NCBI GenBank assembly: GCA_020027805.1
Contig: JAHKKQ010000084.1
Location: forward strand, 1-14,384
From: Candidatus Dadabacteria bacterium
Lineage (GTDB): Bacteria; Desulfobacterota_D; UBA1144; Nemesobacterales; UBA2774
Direction: 5' to 3'
Length of the DNA stretch: 14,384 nt
In this document: piece by piece, positions 6,771 through 14,378 of the stretch
Layout of the letters: every line of letters begins with the position of its first letter
How positions within the stretch are numbered: the stretch's first letter is position 1
Notes under the pieces: generated by a model
Told to the model about the DNA's origin: nothing
Seen by the model: only the letters and a program-made list of their open reading frames with translations
Database searches by the model: none
Program-made: the position numbers and the translations under genes

Positions 6771-7262
6771 ATGGTTCTGATAATTATGGGTGTCGCAGGG
6801 GCGGGGAAAACTACTGTCGGTGGGCTCCTTGCCCGTAAGCTCGGCTGGAATTTCTATGACGCCGACGACTTCCACCCGAAAGAGAATATAGAGAAGGTTA
6901 ATAAAGGCATACCGTTAACGGATGAGGACAGGCTGCCCTGGCTCCTGGCGATACGCGATTTCATCGATGGAATGAATGAGCCTGCTGTCATCGCCTGCTC
7001 CGCCCTTAAGGAGACATACCGGGAAGTGCTCGAAGAGAGCGGCGGCGATATACGTTTTATTTATCTCGCGGGCAGCCCGGAATTAATAAAGGACAGGTTA
7101 AGGGGGAGAAAGGGGCATTTCGCGGGAGCAAGTATCCTCGAGAGTCAGCTCAGTGCGCTCGAGGAGCCCGAAGACGCGCTCAGGGAGGATATCGGGCAGG
7201 ACCCGGAATCGATCGCCGAGGACATAATTCGGAAACTGGACCTGAAGAGTATGACTAAATGA
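6771..7262 (+). CDS. gntK: Gluconokinase (GntK/IdnK family)
   Basis: This enzyme phosphorylates D-gluconate with ATP to 6-phosphogluconate, feeding the pentose phosphate or Entner-Doudoroff pathway in the cytoplasm. Its 163 aa match the single-domain P-loop family. The P-loop is GVAGAGKTT (7-15). It is followed by the family signatures FYDADDFHP (28-36), GIPLTDEDRLPWL (46-58), ACSALKETYR (75-84) and the lid region RGRKGHFAGASILESQL (111-127). The ATG at 6771 leaves only six residues before the P-loop, short but workable. There is no Shine-Dalgarno before it, so translation may depend on the upstream micro-lipoprotein gene or on a leaderless mRNA. No gluconate permease or regulator is nearby. 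It converges on tyrA with an 8-bp gap. Confidence 0.9.
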   Translation: MVLIIMGVAGAGKTTVGGLLARKLGWNFYDADDFHPKENIEKVNKGIPLTDEDRLPWLLAIRDFIDGMNEPAVIACSALKETYREVLEESGGDIRFIYLAGSPELIKDRLRGRKGHFAGASILESQLSALEEPEDALREDIGQDPESIAEDIIRKLDLKSMTK

Positions 7263-7270
7263 CCGGGGGC

Positions 7271-8137
7271 TTACTTAGAGAACTCACGCCTTGCGCGGGA
7301 GCTTCGTGAAAGGAGTTTCTTTAGTGATTCCGAATCCTTGTTTTCGATCACGGCTTCGAGCTTTTCAAGGGATTTTTTAAATTTCTTAATCGACTTAAGG
7401 GTGTTCTCCCTATTTTCAGTAAATATATCGGCCCACATCCCGGGCGAGCTTGCGGCGACCCTGGTGAAATCCCTCAAGCCTCCCCCCGCGAAATCGAGGA
7501 GTGTTTCTGCATCAGGCGCCGAGAGTATGGTATCGACCAGGGAATACGCGACTATATGAGGGAGATGGCTCACGAAGCCGAAAATGCGGTCGTGCGCTTC
7601 TGGGTCCATTTCGTGGATTTCCGCGCCCGCCGTTTTCCATAATGAGGCGACCTTCCTGACCGCTTTGGGATCGGTTTTCGAGGTGGGGGTAACGACGAAC
7701 CGCTTACCCTTGAAAAGACCCGGGTCTCCCGACCTCACGCCCGAATTCTCGGTGCCTGCTATCGGATGGCCCCCTACGAAGCGGAGATGAGCGGGAAGTA
7801 CCTTTTCTACGCCTCTCACTATCCTGCCCTTCACGCTCCCGACGTCCGTAATCACGGCCCCCTTCCCGGCGAGCGGTATTATTGCCTTCGCGGTTTTGAC
7901 GATCTGCCCGACATTGGTCGCAATCACTATTATGCCGGCATCGGAAATACCCTCGCGGAGGCCTGTGTACCCTTCGTCGATTATCTTTTCAGAGACCGCG
8001 AAATCGATGGAATCCCCGTCGGAATCTATACCCGTGACGTTCCCGATTCTGCCTGACTTTTTGAGAGCCCACGCAAGCGAGCCGCCTATGAGCCCGAGGC
8101 CGACGATTGCGATCTTTCTGAATTCCTTATCTTTCAT
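7271..8137 (-). CDS. tyrA: Prephenate (or arogenate) dehydrogenase TyrA
   Basis: This enzyme carries out NAD(P)-dependent oxidative decarboxylation of prephenate to 4-hydroxyphenylpyruvate (or of arogenate to tyrosine) in the cytoplasm. Its 288 aa match a monofunctional TyrA without chorismate mutase or ACT domains. The Rossmann nucleotide loop is GLGLIGGS (13-20). DVGSVK (98-103), the substrate-site block GGHPIAGTENSG (122-133) and SHLPH (190-194) follow. The C-terminal half is helical with a Lys-rich tail. The ATG at 8135-8137 overlaps the hisC stop as ATGA (8134-8137), the classical sign of translational coupling. This matters here because hisC is broken, so coupled translation may fail unless ribosomes restart. 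Substrate choice (prephenate or arogenate, NAD or NADP) cannot be read safely. Confidence 0.93.
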   Translation of the reverse strand: MKDKEFRKIAIVGLGLIGGSLAWALKKSGRIGNVTGIDSDGDSIDFAVSEKIIDEGYTGLREGISDAGIIVIATNVGQIVKTAKAIIPLAGKGAVITDVGSVKGRIVRGVEKVLPAHLRFVGGHPIAGTENSGVRSGDPGLFKGKRFVVTPTSKTDPKAVRKVASLWKTAGAEIHEMDPEAHDRIFGFVSHLPHIVAYSLVDTILSAPDAETLLDFAGGGLRDFTRVAASSPGMWADIFTENRENTLKSIKKFKKSLEKLEAVIENKDSESLKKLLSRSSRARREFSK

Positions 8138-9025
8138 TTGCCGGTTACCTTCTTCATCGCCCTCACGAACCTTTCGTTCTCCTCCGGAAGCCCGACCGTT
8201 ACACGGAGGTGTGTTTTAAGCCCGTAGCCCCCGAGAGGTCTCACTATCACCCCTTCCCTCAAGAGCGCGTTATACAGCGGCATGGGGTTTTTCCCCAGGT
8301 CTATAAGTATAAAGTTCGTGTACGTAGGCGTATGGTTTATGCCGAGCTTCCCGAGCTCGTCTTTTAGATACCTGAGCCCCTCTCTGTTTACATCCCTCGA
8401 CCTCTTCACGTGCTCATGGTCGTCGAGCGCGGCGATTGCGGCCTCCTGAGCGATTGAGCTCGTATTGAACGGATGCCTCGCCCTATGCATGGCCGATATG
8501 ATCTCCGGGTCGCCAGCCCCGTAGCCGAGCCTTAGACCCGCGAGGCCGTATATCTTGGAGAATGTCCTCACAGTCAGGATGGATTTGTCCCTGTTTTGAT
8601 ATAACAGCGTATCCGGGTAGTCAGGGTCTTCCACGTACTCGAAGTAGGCTTCGTCTATCACTACAAGTACGTCCCCGCCGACATTATCCAGAAACCACTC
8701 CATCTCCCCCCTTTTAACCATCGTGCCCGTCGGATTATTGGGGTTCGCGATGAACACCACCCTCGTCCGAGGGGTGATACGCGAGTACATGTCCGTCCCC
8801 GTCTGGATAGCGGTGAATGTTGTCAAGCGCCTTTCTGGCAGCGTTCAGGGCGAGGGGCGAGGGGCCGACCGGGTTTTCGTTAGACGCGATCTTTATAGCG
8901 CCCGTGATGCCGAGCTCTCTTTCGAGCTCCTCGACCGGCTTTCCGGGGATATAAGGTATCAAGTCCCTTACAAATGGATTGGGTTTTATCAAATCGGTCC
9001 CCTCGGGAACTTTAATTTCAAGCAA
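8134..9025 (-). pseudogene. hisC: HisC-type (histidinol-phosphate/aromatic) aminotransferase gene, disrupted by internal deletion with frame change
   Basis: An intact product would be a PLP enzyme of fold type I of about 350-360 aa that aminates imidazole-acetol phosphate or 4-hydroxyphenylpyruvate. The N-terminal part (from a TTG at 9023-9025) has IASNENPVGPSPLAL and then HRYPDGDG, and runs out of frame to a stop at 8735. The C-terminal part, in another frame, holds ITPRTRVVFIANPNNPTGT, VVIDEAYFEY and the PLP-lysine block RTFSKIYGLAGLRLGYG, and runs to the stop at 8134. The two halves meet at about 8778-8800. In family members some 65-70 residues, including the GNGSxE phosphate-binding segment, lie between these motifs; here they are gone. 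Frame change plus lost active-site residues means no working enzyme could be made. It is coupled to tyrA by ATGA. An assembly error could produce the same picture. Confidence 0.88.
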
Positions 9026-9079
9026 TGAACTTTTAAGGACGCTGTAGTCGAATGCTCACGTTGCTTAATAAATGGAATT

Positions 9080-9108
9080 AATCTATCACCTGCGCCGATA
9101 TGAGGCAA
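9080..9108 (-). promoter_or_regulatory. Possible promoter of hisC-tyrA
   Basis: On the minus strand TTGCCT (9103-9108), a 17-bp spacer and TAGATT (9080-9085) give 4 of 6 matches at each box. It would start transcription about 48 nt before the TTG start. This is a weak, position-supported guess. Confidence 0.3.
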
Positions 9109-9173
9109 GGACCGACGGCGCATGCATTATTGTATTGCTTCCCGCCCCGCCCTTCAAGGAGATAAGGCGCAAA

Positions 9174-9202
9174 TTGAGAGTTAGACGTCCAGTCGATATA
9201 AT
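9174..9202 (+). promoter_or_regulatory. Near-consensus sigma70-type promoter of mutS
   Basis: TTGAGA (9174-9179), an exact 17-bp spacer and a perfect TATAAT (9197-9202). Transcription should begin near 9209, only about 4 nt before the ATG at 9213, so the mRNA would be practically leaderless. That agrees with the lack of any ribosome site before that ATG. Confidence 0.75.
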
Positions 9203-9212
9203 CTACACATCG

Positions 9213-11816
9213 ATGCCCGCTGAAACCCCCATGCTGAAACAGTATCTGACGATGAAAAAGGAATACCCGGACTCTATTCTCTTTTTCAGGCTCGGGGACT
9301 TTTACGAGATGTTTTATGAAGACGCGAAGGTCGCCTCCAAGATCCTGGGCATCGCGCTCACCTCCAGGAACAAATCGGACAAGAATCCGGTCCCGCTATG
9401 CGGCGTGCCCCATCACAGCGCTGAGCCGTACCTGGTGAAGCTGCTCAAGAGCGGGCATAAGGTCGCGATCTGCGAGCAGATCGAGGACCCCAGATCCGCG
9501 AAGGGTGTGGTAAAACGGAAGGTCGTGAGGGTGCTCACCCCGGGGGCTGTGCTCGATTCGGAGAATCTCGATTCCAAGTCGAACAATTATCTGGCGAGTG
9601 TTTATGCGGGGGACACCGCTTACGGACTCGCTTATACGGATATATCGACGGGGCTATTCAGGACCGCCGTCTTCGGCACAATCGAGGAGCTCATGGACGA
9701 AATATTTCAGATAGAGCCCAAGGAGATACTCCTCCAAGAGGTATCGGACGATAAGCACGCCCTGAGCGCTTCATTCGGGAAGTCGTCCAGTCCGCTTCTC
9801 ACGCTGCTCGATTCCTGGGTCTGGGACACGGACCGCGCGCGGGGGCTTCTCCTCGAGCACCTGTCCTCAAGGACGCTCGAGGCGTTCGGACTCGAAAATA
9901 AACCCGAGGCGGTATCCGCATCGGGCGCGCTTATACAGTATTTAAGGGACACGCAGATGGAGGATATGCCTCCGCTCGATGCGCCTTTATACTATGAAAA
10001 ATCGGACTTTCTGCTTATCGACGATTCGTCGAAGAAGAACCTGGAGCTGCTGAAGTCGTCGGGCGGCGATACCCGGGGGTCCCTCCTATGGGTATTGGAT
10101 GAAACGATGACAGCGATGGGCGGGAGGCTGCTCAAGCAATGGATAAATTATCCGCTGCTGCATAAAGGCAAGATAGAAGAGAGGCTCGACGCGGTGGAAG
10201 AGCTCAGGCGGAAAGCGGCGATAAGGGGCGAGATAAGGGGCACGCTCAAAGAGATAAGCGATATAGAGAGGCTCATAGGAAGAATAGCGACTTCGTCCGC
10301 AAGGCCGAGGGACCTGGGGTCGCTTCGCGACTCCTCTCAGCATATAAAGGAAATAAAGTCCGCGCTCCGCGGTGCGGGCTCGGAGATCTTGAAAAATATC
10401 GCCGAGAATCTCGACGATCTGAGCGATCTAAGGGACATCCTCGAGAGGACACTCGTCGGCGAGCCCCCGGTATCGGCCCGGGACGGCGGAATTATAAGGG
10501 AGGGGGTGAGCGGGGAGCTCGACGAACTGAGGTCCCTCAGGCGGGACGGGAGGAAGTGGATCGCGGAGCTCGAGGCGAGGGAGAAGAGCGCCTCCGGAAT
10601 TAACTCGCTCAAAGTGAGCTATAACAGGGTGTTCGGTTATTACATAGAGGTTTCCAAGGCGAACCTCGCCCTCGTTCCGGAGCGGTACATCAGGAGGCAG
10701 ACGCTCGCAAACGCCGAACGGTACATCACCGATGAGCTGAAGGGGTATGAGGAGAAAATTCTCGGGGCGGAAGACAGGATACTCGAACTCGAAAAGGAGC
10801 TCTTTGAGGACCTTAGAAAAAAAGTTGCCCGGGAATCGGAGAGGATCAGGCGGACCTCGTCCCTGATAGCCGATATAGACGTGCTGTGCTCGCTATCCGA
10901 AGCTGCCGAAAAATACTCCTATGTGAGGCCGCAGATTGTCAATTCCGGAATCATAGAGCTAAAGAACAACAGGCACCCGGTCGTCGAGAGAATGGATCTG
11001 GGGGAGCGTTTCGTGCCGAACGACATCAGGCTCGATACGGATGAGAATCAGTTCCTTATAATCACGGGCCCTAACATGGCGGGTAAATCGACCCTCATCA
11101 GGCAGGTGGCTCTATCTGTGATAATGGCCCAGATGGGCAGCTTCGTCCCCTCGACGCACGCGAGGGTCGGGATAACGGACAGGATATTCACCAGGGTGGG
11201 CGCATCCGATAACCTGGCGAAAGGGCACTCGACATTCATGGTGGAGATGGTCGAGACCGCCTACATACTGAGACACGCGACCGCCAGGAGCCTCGTCATT
11301 CTGGACGAGATAGGCAGGGGGACGAGCACCTTTGACGGAATGAGCATAGCATGGGCGGTCGCCGAATACCTTCACGACAGGGGAACGATGACCCTGTTTG
11401 CGACGCACTACCACGAGCTTGCCGGGCTAGCGGTGTCGAAGCGGAGGACCAAAAACTATAATGTATATGTGAAAGATAACGGGGAAAGGATCGTATTCCT
11501 GAGGAAGCTCATCCCGGGGGCGGCCAGCCACAGCTACGGCATACAGGTTGCCAAGCTTGCGGGGGTGCCGGATGCGGTCATCAGGAATGCGCAGAAGGTA
11601 TTATCAAAGCTGGAAAAATCTCAGACAGACCTGAGAACCTCCATGACCGGGGGGCAGATATCCCTGTTCGTGGGGGAGGCGGTGAAAGAAGCTATGGAGG
11701 AGCACCCGGTTATAAGCGAGATCAGGGCGCTCGATACGAACTCCATGACCCCTCTCGACGCCCTGGCAAAACTGGCCGAGATTAAAAATAAGCTCGAGAG
11801 CGGTCAGGATAACTGA
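9213..11816 (+). CDS. mutS: DNA mismatch repair protein MutS
   Basis: This ATPase recognises base mismatches and small loops and recruits MutL. With the chosen start it is 867 aa, the usual MutS length. The mismatch-reading Phe-x-Glu motif (F30, E32 in GDFYEMF) is in the N-terminal domain, which begins TPMLKQYLTMKKEYPD as in the family. The ATPase domain has Walker A GPNMAGKST (619-627), Walker B LDE (697-699) with the signature IGRGTSTFDG, and ATHYHEL (730-736). A QISLF (815-819) near the C-terminus fits the sliding-clamp binding motif. An ATG at 9072 would add 47 residues unlike MutS and would lie upstream of the promoter at 9174-9202, so 9213 is preferred. It is followed by yraN after 25 nt. 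Confidence 0.95.
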   Translation: MPAETPMLKQYLTMKKEYPDSILFFRLGDFYEMFYEDAKVASKILGIALTSRNKSDKNPVPLCGVPHHSAEPYLVKLLKSGHKVAICEQIEDPRSAKGVVKRKVVRVLTPGAVLDSENLDSKSNNYLASVYAGDTAYGLAYTDISTGLFRTAVFGTIEELMDEIFQIEPKEILLQEVSDDKHALSASFGKSSSPLLTLLDSWVWDTDRARGLLLEHLSSRTLEAFGLENKPEAVSASGALIQYLRDTQMEDMPPLDAPLYYEKSDFLLIDDSSKKNLELLKSSGGDTRGSLLWVLDETMTAMGGRLLKQWINYPLLHKGKIEERLDAVEELRRKAAIRGEIRGTLKEISDIERLIGRIATSSARPRDLGSLRDSSQHIKEIKSALRGAGSEILKNIAENLDDLSDLRDILERTLVGEPPVSARDGGIIREGVSGELDELRSLRRDGRKWIAELEAREKSASGINSLKVSYNRVFGYYIEVSKANLALVPERYIRRQTLANAERYITDELKGYEEKILGAEDRILELEKELFEDLRKKVARESERIRRTSSLIADIDVLCSLSEAAEKYSYVRPQIVNSGIIELKNNRHPVVERMDLGERFVPNDIRLDTDENQFLIITGPNMAGKSTLIRQVALSVIMAQMGSFVPSTHARVGITDRIFTRVGASDNLAKGHSTFMVEMVETAYILRHATARSLVILDEIGRGTSTFDGMSIAWAVAEYLHDRGTMTLFATHYHELAGLAVSKRRTKNYNVYVKDNGERIVFLRKLIPGAASHSYGIQVAKLAGVPDAVIRNAQKVLSKLEKSQTDLRTSMTGGQISLFVGEAVKEAMEEHPVISEIRALDTNSMTPLDALAKLAEIKNKLESGQDN

Positions 11817-11841
11817 GAAGTGTGTTCCGTTGCCGGAAGCC

Positions 11842-12204
11842 ATGACTGACAGAAAATCACTCGGCAGAAAAGGCGAGGATATAGCCTGCAAGGCGCTTAA
11901 AAGGGACAGGTATAAGATTATCGAGAAGAATTACAGGTGCAGGCAGGGCGAGATCGACATCATAGCCGAAGACAAGGGCAAGGTGCTTTGCTTCGTCGAG
12001 GTTAAGGCCAAGTCGTCTACAGGCTTCGGCCTCCCCGAGGAAGCCGTCACCCGGCGGAAACAGAATAAGATCCAGGCGGCCGCGTTCAGTTACATCGAAT
12101 CGAAAGGGCTTAAATCGAGGGCCATGCGCTTCGATGTCGTTTCCGTCGACCTCGTCAGCCTAGTGAGCAGGATCATAAAGAACGCGTTTGACGCGGATAT
12201 GTGA
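11842..12204 (+). CDS. yraN: YraN/UPF0102 family protein, nuclease fold
   Basis: A small conserved cytoplasmic protein of 120 aa, the usual size of the family, whose fold resembles Holliday-junction resolvases and restriction endonucleases. The exact function is not established. Visible family marks are LGRKGED (7-13), the GEIDIIAED block (36-44) and FVEVKAK (51-57). D39, E53 and K55 form a PD-(D/E)xK-like set. A TTG at 11830 could add four residues, but the ATG at 11842 has a GGAAG just upstream and gives the expected N-terminus. The gene starts 25 nt after mutS and probably shares its transcript. A terminator follows at 12283-12300. Confidence 0.88.
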   Translation: MTDRKSLGRKGEDIACKALKRDRYKIIEKNYRCRQGEIDIIAEDKGKVLCFVEVKAKSSTGFGLPEEAVTRRKQNKIQAAAFSYIESKGLKSRAMRFDVVSVDLVSLVSRIIKNAFDADM

Positions 12205-12282
12205 CCGATTCGTCTCCGAGGGCCGATTTTCAATCCCAATACCCCGTAATCATTGGATAATCATTCATCACTCGATATAAAT

Positions 12283-12300
12283 GCGGGAAACCCGCTTTTT
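12283..12300 (+). terminator. Rho-independent terminator after mutS-yraN
   Basis: GCGGG-AAA-CCCGC followed by five T. The stem is short (5 bp, all G-C) with a 3-nt loop. It lies 79 nt after the yraN stop and just ahead of the groESL promoter, so it separates the two units. Confidence 0.7.
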
Positions 12301-12312
12301 AAACCCCAACCC

Positions 12313-12344
12313 TTGACATGGCCGAATAGATGCATATTTTATAC
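12313..12344 (+). promoter_or_regulatory. Promoter of groES-groEL
   Basis: A perfect TTGACA (12313-12318) is followed by an AT-rich -10 zone. TATTTT at 12335-12340 gives a 16-bp spacer; TTATAC at 12339-12344 is the alternative. The flanks (CCCTTGAC and then GCATATTT) also partly resemble a sigma32 heat-shock promoter, but the match is not good enough to decide. No CIRCE inverted repeat for HrcA was found between 12205 and 12407. Confidence 0.6.
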
Positions 12345-12391
12345 CTAGTTTTCTATCTGATTTAAGTTATATAACCCGACATATATCTATC

Positions 12392-12405
12392 CAGGAGGCT
12401 TCTTG
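12392..12405 (+). promoter_or_regulatory. Ribosome site of groES inside a small hairpin
   Basis: AGGAGG (12393-12398) stands 9 nt before the groES ATG. CAGGA (12392-12396) can pair with TTCTTG (12401-12405, one G-U pair) around a GGCT loop. The pairing is weak (5 bp) and may be chance. Confidence 0.4.
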
Positions 12406-12407
12406 TT

Positions 12408-12695
12408 ATGGGTGTAAAACCGCTTAATGAAAAGGTATTGATTAAGAGAGTCGATGCGCCTGAAAAGACCAAGGGCGGCATTATCATTCCCGATAACGCG
12501 ACTGAAAAACCGCAGGAGGGAGAGGTGGTTGCGGTGGGCAAAGGTAGAGTTCTCGAGAACGGCTCCACGAGGCCGCTCGATGTTAAAAAGGGTGACAGGG
12601 TGCTGTTCGGGAAGTACGGGGGCATGGAGATAAATTTTAAGGGCGATGAGTATGTCATCCTCGACGAAAGTGAAATTCTGGCGAAAGTTGAATAA
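12408..12695 (+). CDS. groES: Co-chaperonin GroES (Hsp10)
   Basis: This is the heptameric lid of the GroEL folding chamber. Its 95 aa are the normal length. The N-terminus VKPLNEKVLIKRVDAPEKTKGGIIIPDNA includes the mobile loop (about 17-33) with the Gly-Ile-Ile-Ile segment that docks on GroEL. The roof and core segments EGEVVAVGKGR and KKGDRVLFGKYGG (60-72) follow, and the protein ends with ILAKVE. A strong AGGAGG supports the ATG at 12408. groEL begins 27 nt later, the standard groESL arrangement. Its Ile and Gly codons (ATT/ATC, GGC) differ from those of groEL next door. Confidence 0.96.
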   Translation: MGVKPLNEKVLIKRVDAPEKTKGGIIIPDNATEKPQEGEVVAVGKGRVLENGSTRPLDVKKGDRVLFGKYGGMEINFKGDEYVILDESEILAKVE

Positions 12696-12722
12696 TAAAA
12701 TAAACCGGAGGTAAGAAGAGCA

Positions 12723-14378
12723 ATGGCAGCGAAGGAAATAAAATTTGAGAGGGCGGCGCAGGACGCGATACTAAAGGGCGTAAATACGCTAGCGAACGCG
12801 GTAAAGGCGACGCTCGGGCCGAGGGGCCGGAACGTGCTTATAGAGAAGACATACGGGGCGCCCGTAGTGACGAAGGACGGGGTCACGGTGGCGAAGGAAA
12901 TAGAGCTCGAGGACAGGTTCGAGAACATGGGGGCGCAGATGGTGAAGGAAGTGGCGTCGCGGACGAGCGACGTAGCGGGAGACGGGACGACGACGGCGAC
13001 GATACTGGCGCAGGCGATATTCCGAGAAGGTATAAAGCTCGTAGCAGCGGGGCACGACCCGATGAAGTTGAAGCGGGGCATAGACAAGGCCGTGGAAGTG
13101 GTAGTGGAGAGCATAAAGAAGCAGAGTAAGCAGATAAAGAGCCGTACCGAGATAGCGCAGGTGGCTACGGTATCGGCGAACGGGGACGCTACGATAGGGA
13201 ACATCATAGCGGACGCGATGGAGAAGGTGGGGAAGGACGGAGTAATAACGGTAGAAGAGGGCAAGAGTCTCGAGACGGAGCTCGACGTGGTGGAGGGTAT
13301 GCAGTTCGACAGAGGGTACCTGAGCCCGTACTTCATAACGGACCCCGAGAAGATGCACATAGAGCTCGAAGACCCCGTGATACTGATGTTCGACAAGAAG
13401 ATATCAAATATGAAGGACATGGTTCCGCTGCTCGAAGAGGTAGCGAGGAGCACGAAGCCGCTGCTCGTAATGGCGGAGGATATAGAGGGGGAGGCCCTTG
13501 CCACCCTGGTTGTGAATAAGCTCAGGGGCACGCTCAAGGCTGCAGCCGTAAAGGCGCCGGGGTTCGGGGACAGGCGCAAGTCGATGTTAGAGGACATAGC
13601 GGTGCTGACAGGGGGCAAGGTGGTAGCGGAAGAGGCCGGGATGAAGCTCGAGAACACGAAGCTCCAGGACCTTGGAAGGGCAAAGAAGATAGTGATAGAC
13701 AAGGACAATACTACGATAATAGGCGGGGCTGGGAAGAAGGGGGAGATAGAGGGGCGGATAAAACAGATAAAGGCGCAGGTGGAAGAGGCAAGCGGGGAGT
13801 ACGACAGGGAGAAGCTTCAAGAAAGATTAGCGAAGCTGGCCGGGGGAGTAGCCGTGATACGAGTAGGGGCGGCGACCGAGGCCGAGATGAAGGAGAAGAA
13901 GGCCAGGGTGGAGGACGCGCTTAACGCCACGAGGGCTGCAGTAGAGGAAGGTATAGTGGCCGGGGGCGGAGTGGCGCTCATAAGGGCGATAAAGGCAGTA
14001 GACGGGTTCCATGGGGCGGACGACGAGGAGAAGGCCGGGGTGAGCATAGTGAGGAGAGCGCTCGAGGAGCCTTTGAGAGGGATAGCGGCTAACGCCGGGT
14101 GGGACGGATCGATAGTCGTGGGGAAGGTGAGCGAGGAGAAGGGCGCGAACGGATTCGACGCGGCCAGGCTCGAGTACTGTGACATGATAGAGGCGGGGAT
14201 AGTGGACCCCGCGAAGGTAACGAGGAGCGCGATGCAGAACGCATCGAGTGTTGCGGGCCTGCTGCTTACGACGGAAGCGCTGATAGCCGAGAAGCCGCAG
14301 TCGAAGGAAGAAATGGGCGGCGGAGGCGGCGGAGGCGGAATGGGGGGCATGCACCCCGGAATGGGCGGCATGATGTAA
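12723..14378 (+). CDS. groEL: Chaperonin GroEL (Hsp60)
   Basis: This is the double-ring ATP-driven folding chamber. The 551 aa are full length. The ATP site GDGTTTAT (86-93, catalytic-loop Asp 87) is present, as are the segment KARVEDAL carrying the second catalytic Asp, and VAGGGVALIRA near the C-terminus. The protein ends with the typical flexible Gly/Met tail (GMGGMM at the very end, here with a His-Pro inside the repeat). GGAGG at 12707-12711 precedes the ATG by 11 nt. Codon use is odd: nearly all Ile are ATA, most Gly GGG and Ala GCG, while a stretch around 13490-13560 uses GCC, CTT, GTT and GGC more like the neighbours. The stop lies 6 nt before the window edge. Confidence 0.97.
   Translation: MAAKEIKFERAAQDAILKGVNTLANAVKATLGPRGRNVLIEKTYGAPVVTKDGVTVAKEIELEDRFENMGAQMVKEVASRTSDVAGDGTTTATILAQAIFREGIKLVAAGHDPMKLKRGIDKAVEVVVESIKKQSKQIKSRTEIAQVATVSANGDATIGNIIADAMEKVGKDGVITVEEGKSLETELDVVEGMQFDRGYLSPYFITDPEKMHIELEDPVILMFDKKISNMKDMVPLLEEVARSTKPLLVMAEDIEGEALATLVVNKLRGTLKAAAVKAPGFGDRRKSMLEDIAVLTGGKVVAEEAGMKLENTKLQDLGRAKKIVIDKDNTTIIGGAGKKGEIEGRIKQIKAQVEEASGEYDREKLQERLAKLAGGVAVIRVGAATEAEMKEKKARVEDALNATRAAVEEGIVAGGGVALIRAIKAVDGFHGADDEEKAGVSIVRRALEEPLRGIAANAGWDGSIVVGKVSEEKGANGFDAARLEYCDMIEAGIVDPAKVTRSAMQNASSVAGLLLTTEALIAEKPQSKEEMGGGGGGGGMGGMHPGMGGMM

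Noticed and set aside
8134..8826. C-terminal part of hisC as an independent 230-aa aminotransferase gene
   Set aside because: Its ATG lies in sequence that codes for HisC N-terminal residues in the other frame, has no ribosome site role I can see, and the product would lack the first domain and the PLP-phosphate site.
9072..9212. N-terminal extension of mutS to the upstream ATG at 9072
   Set aside because: The 47 extra residues do not resemble MutS, and the strong promoter at 9174-9202 lies inside this stretch.
12205..12407. CIRCE operator for HrcA before groES
   Set aside because: I looked for the 9-bp inverted repeat TTAGCACTC/GAGTGCTAA and found nothing close; only a short palindrome GTTATATAAC at 12366-12375 is present, too short to interpret.
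12362..13708. 448-aa open frame on the minus strand opposite groES-groEL
   Set aside because: It is antisense to two certain genes, Ser/Ala/Phe-rich low-complexity in composition, and explained by the G-rich third positions of groEL, which remove stops from the opposite strand.
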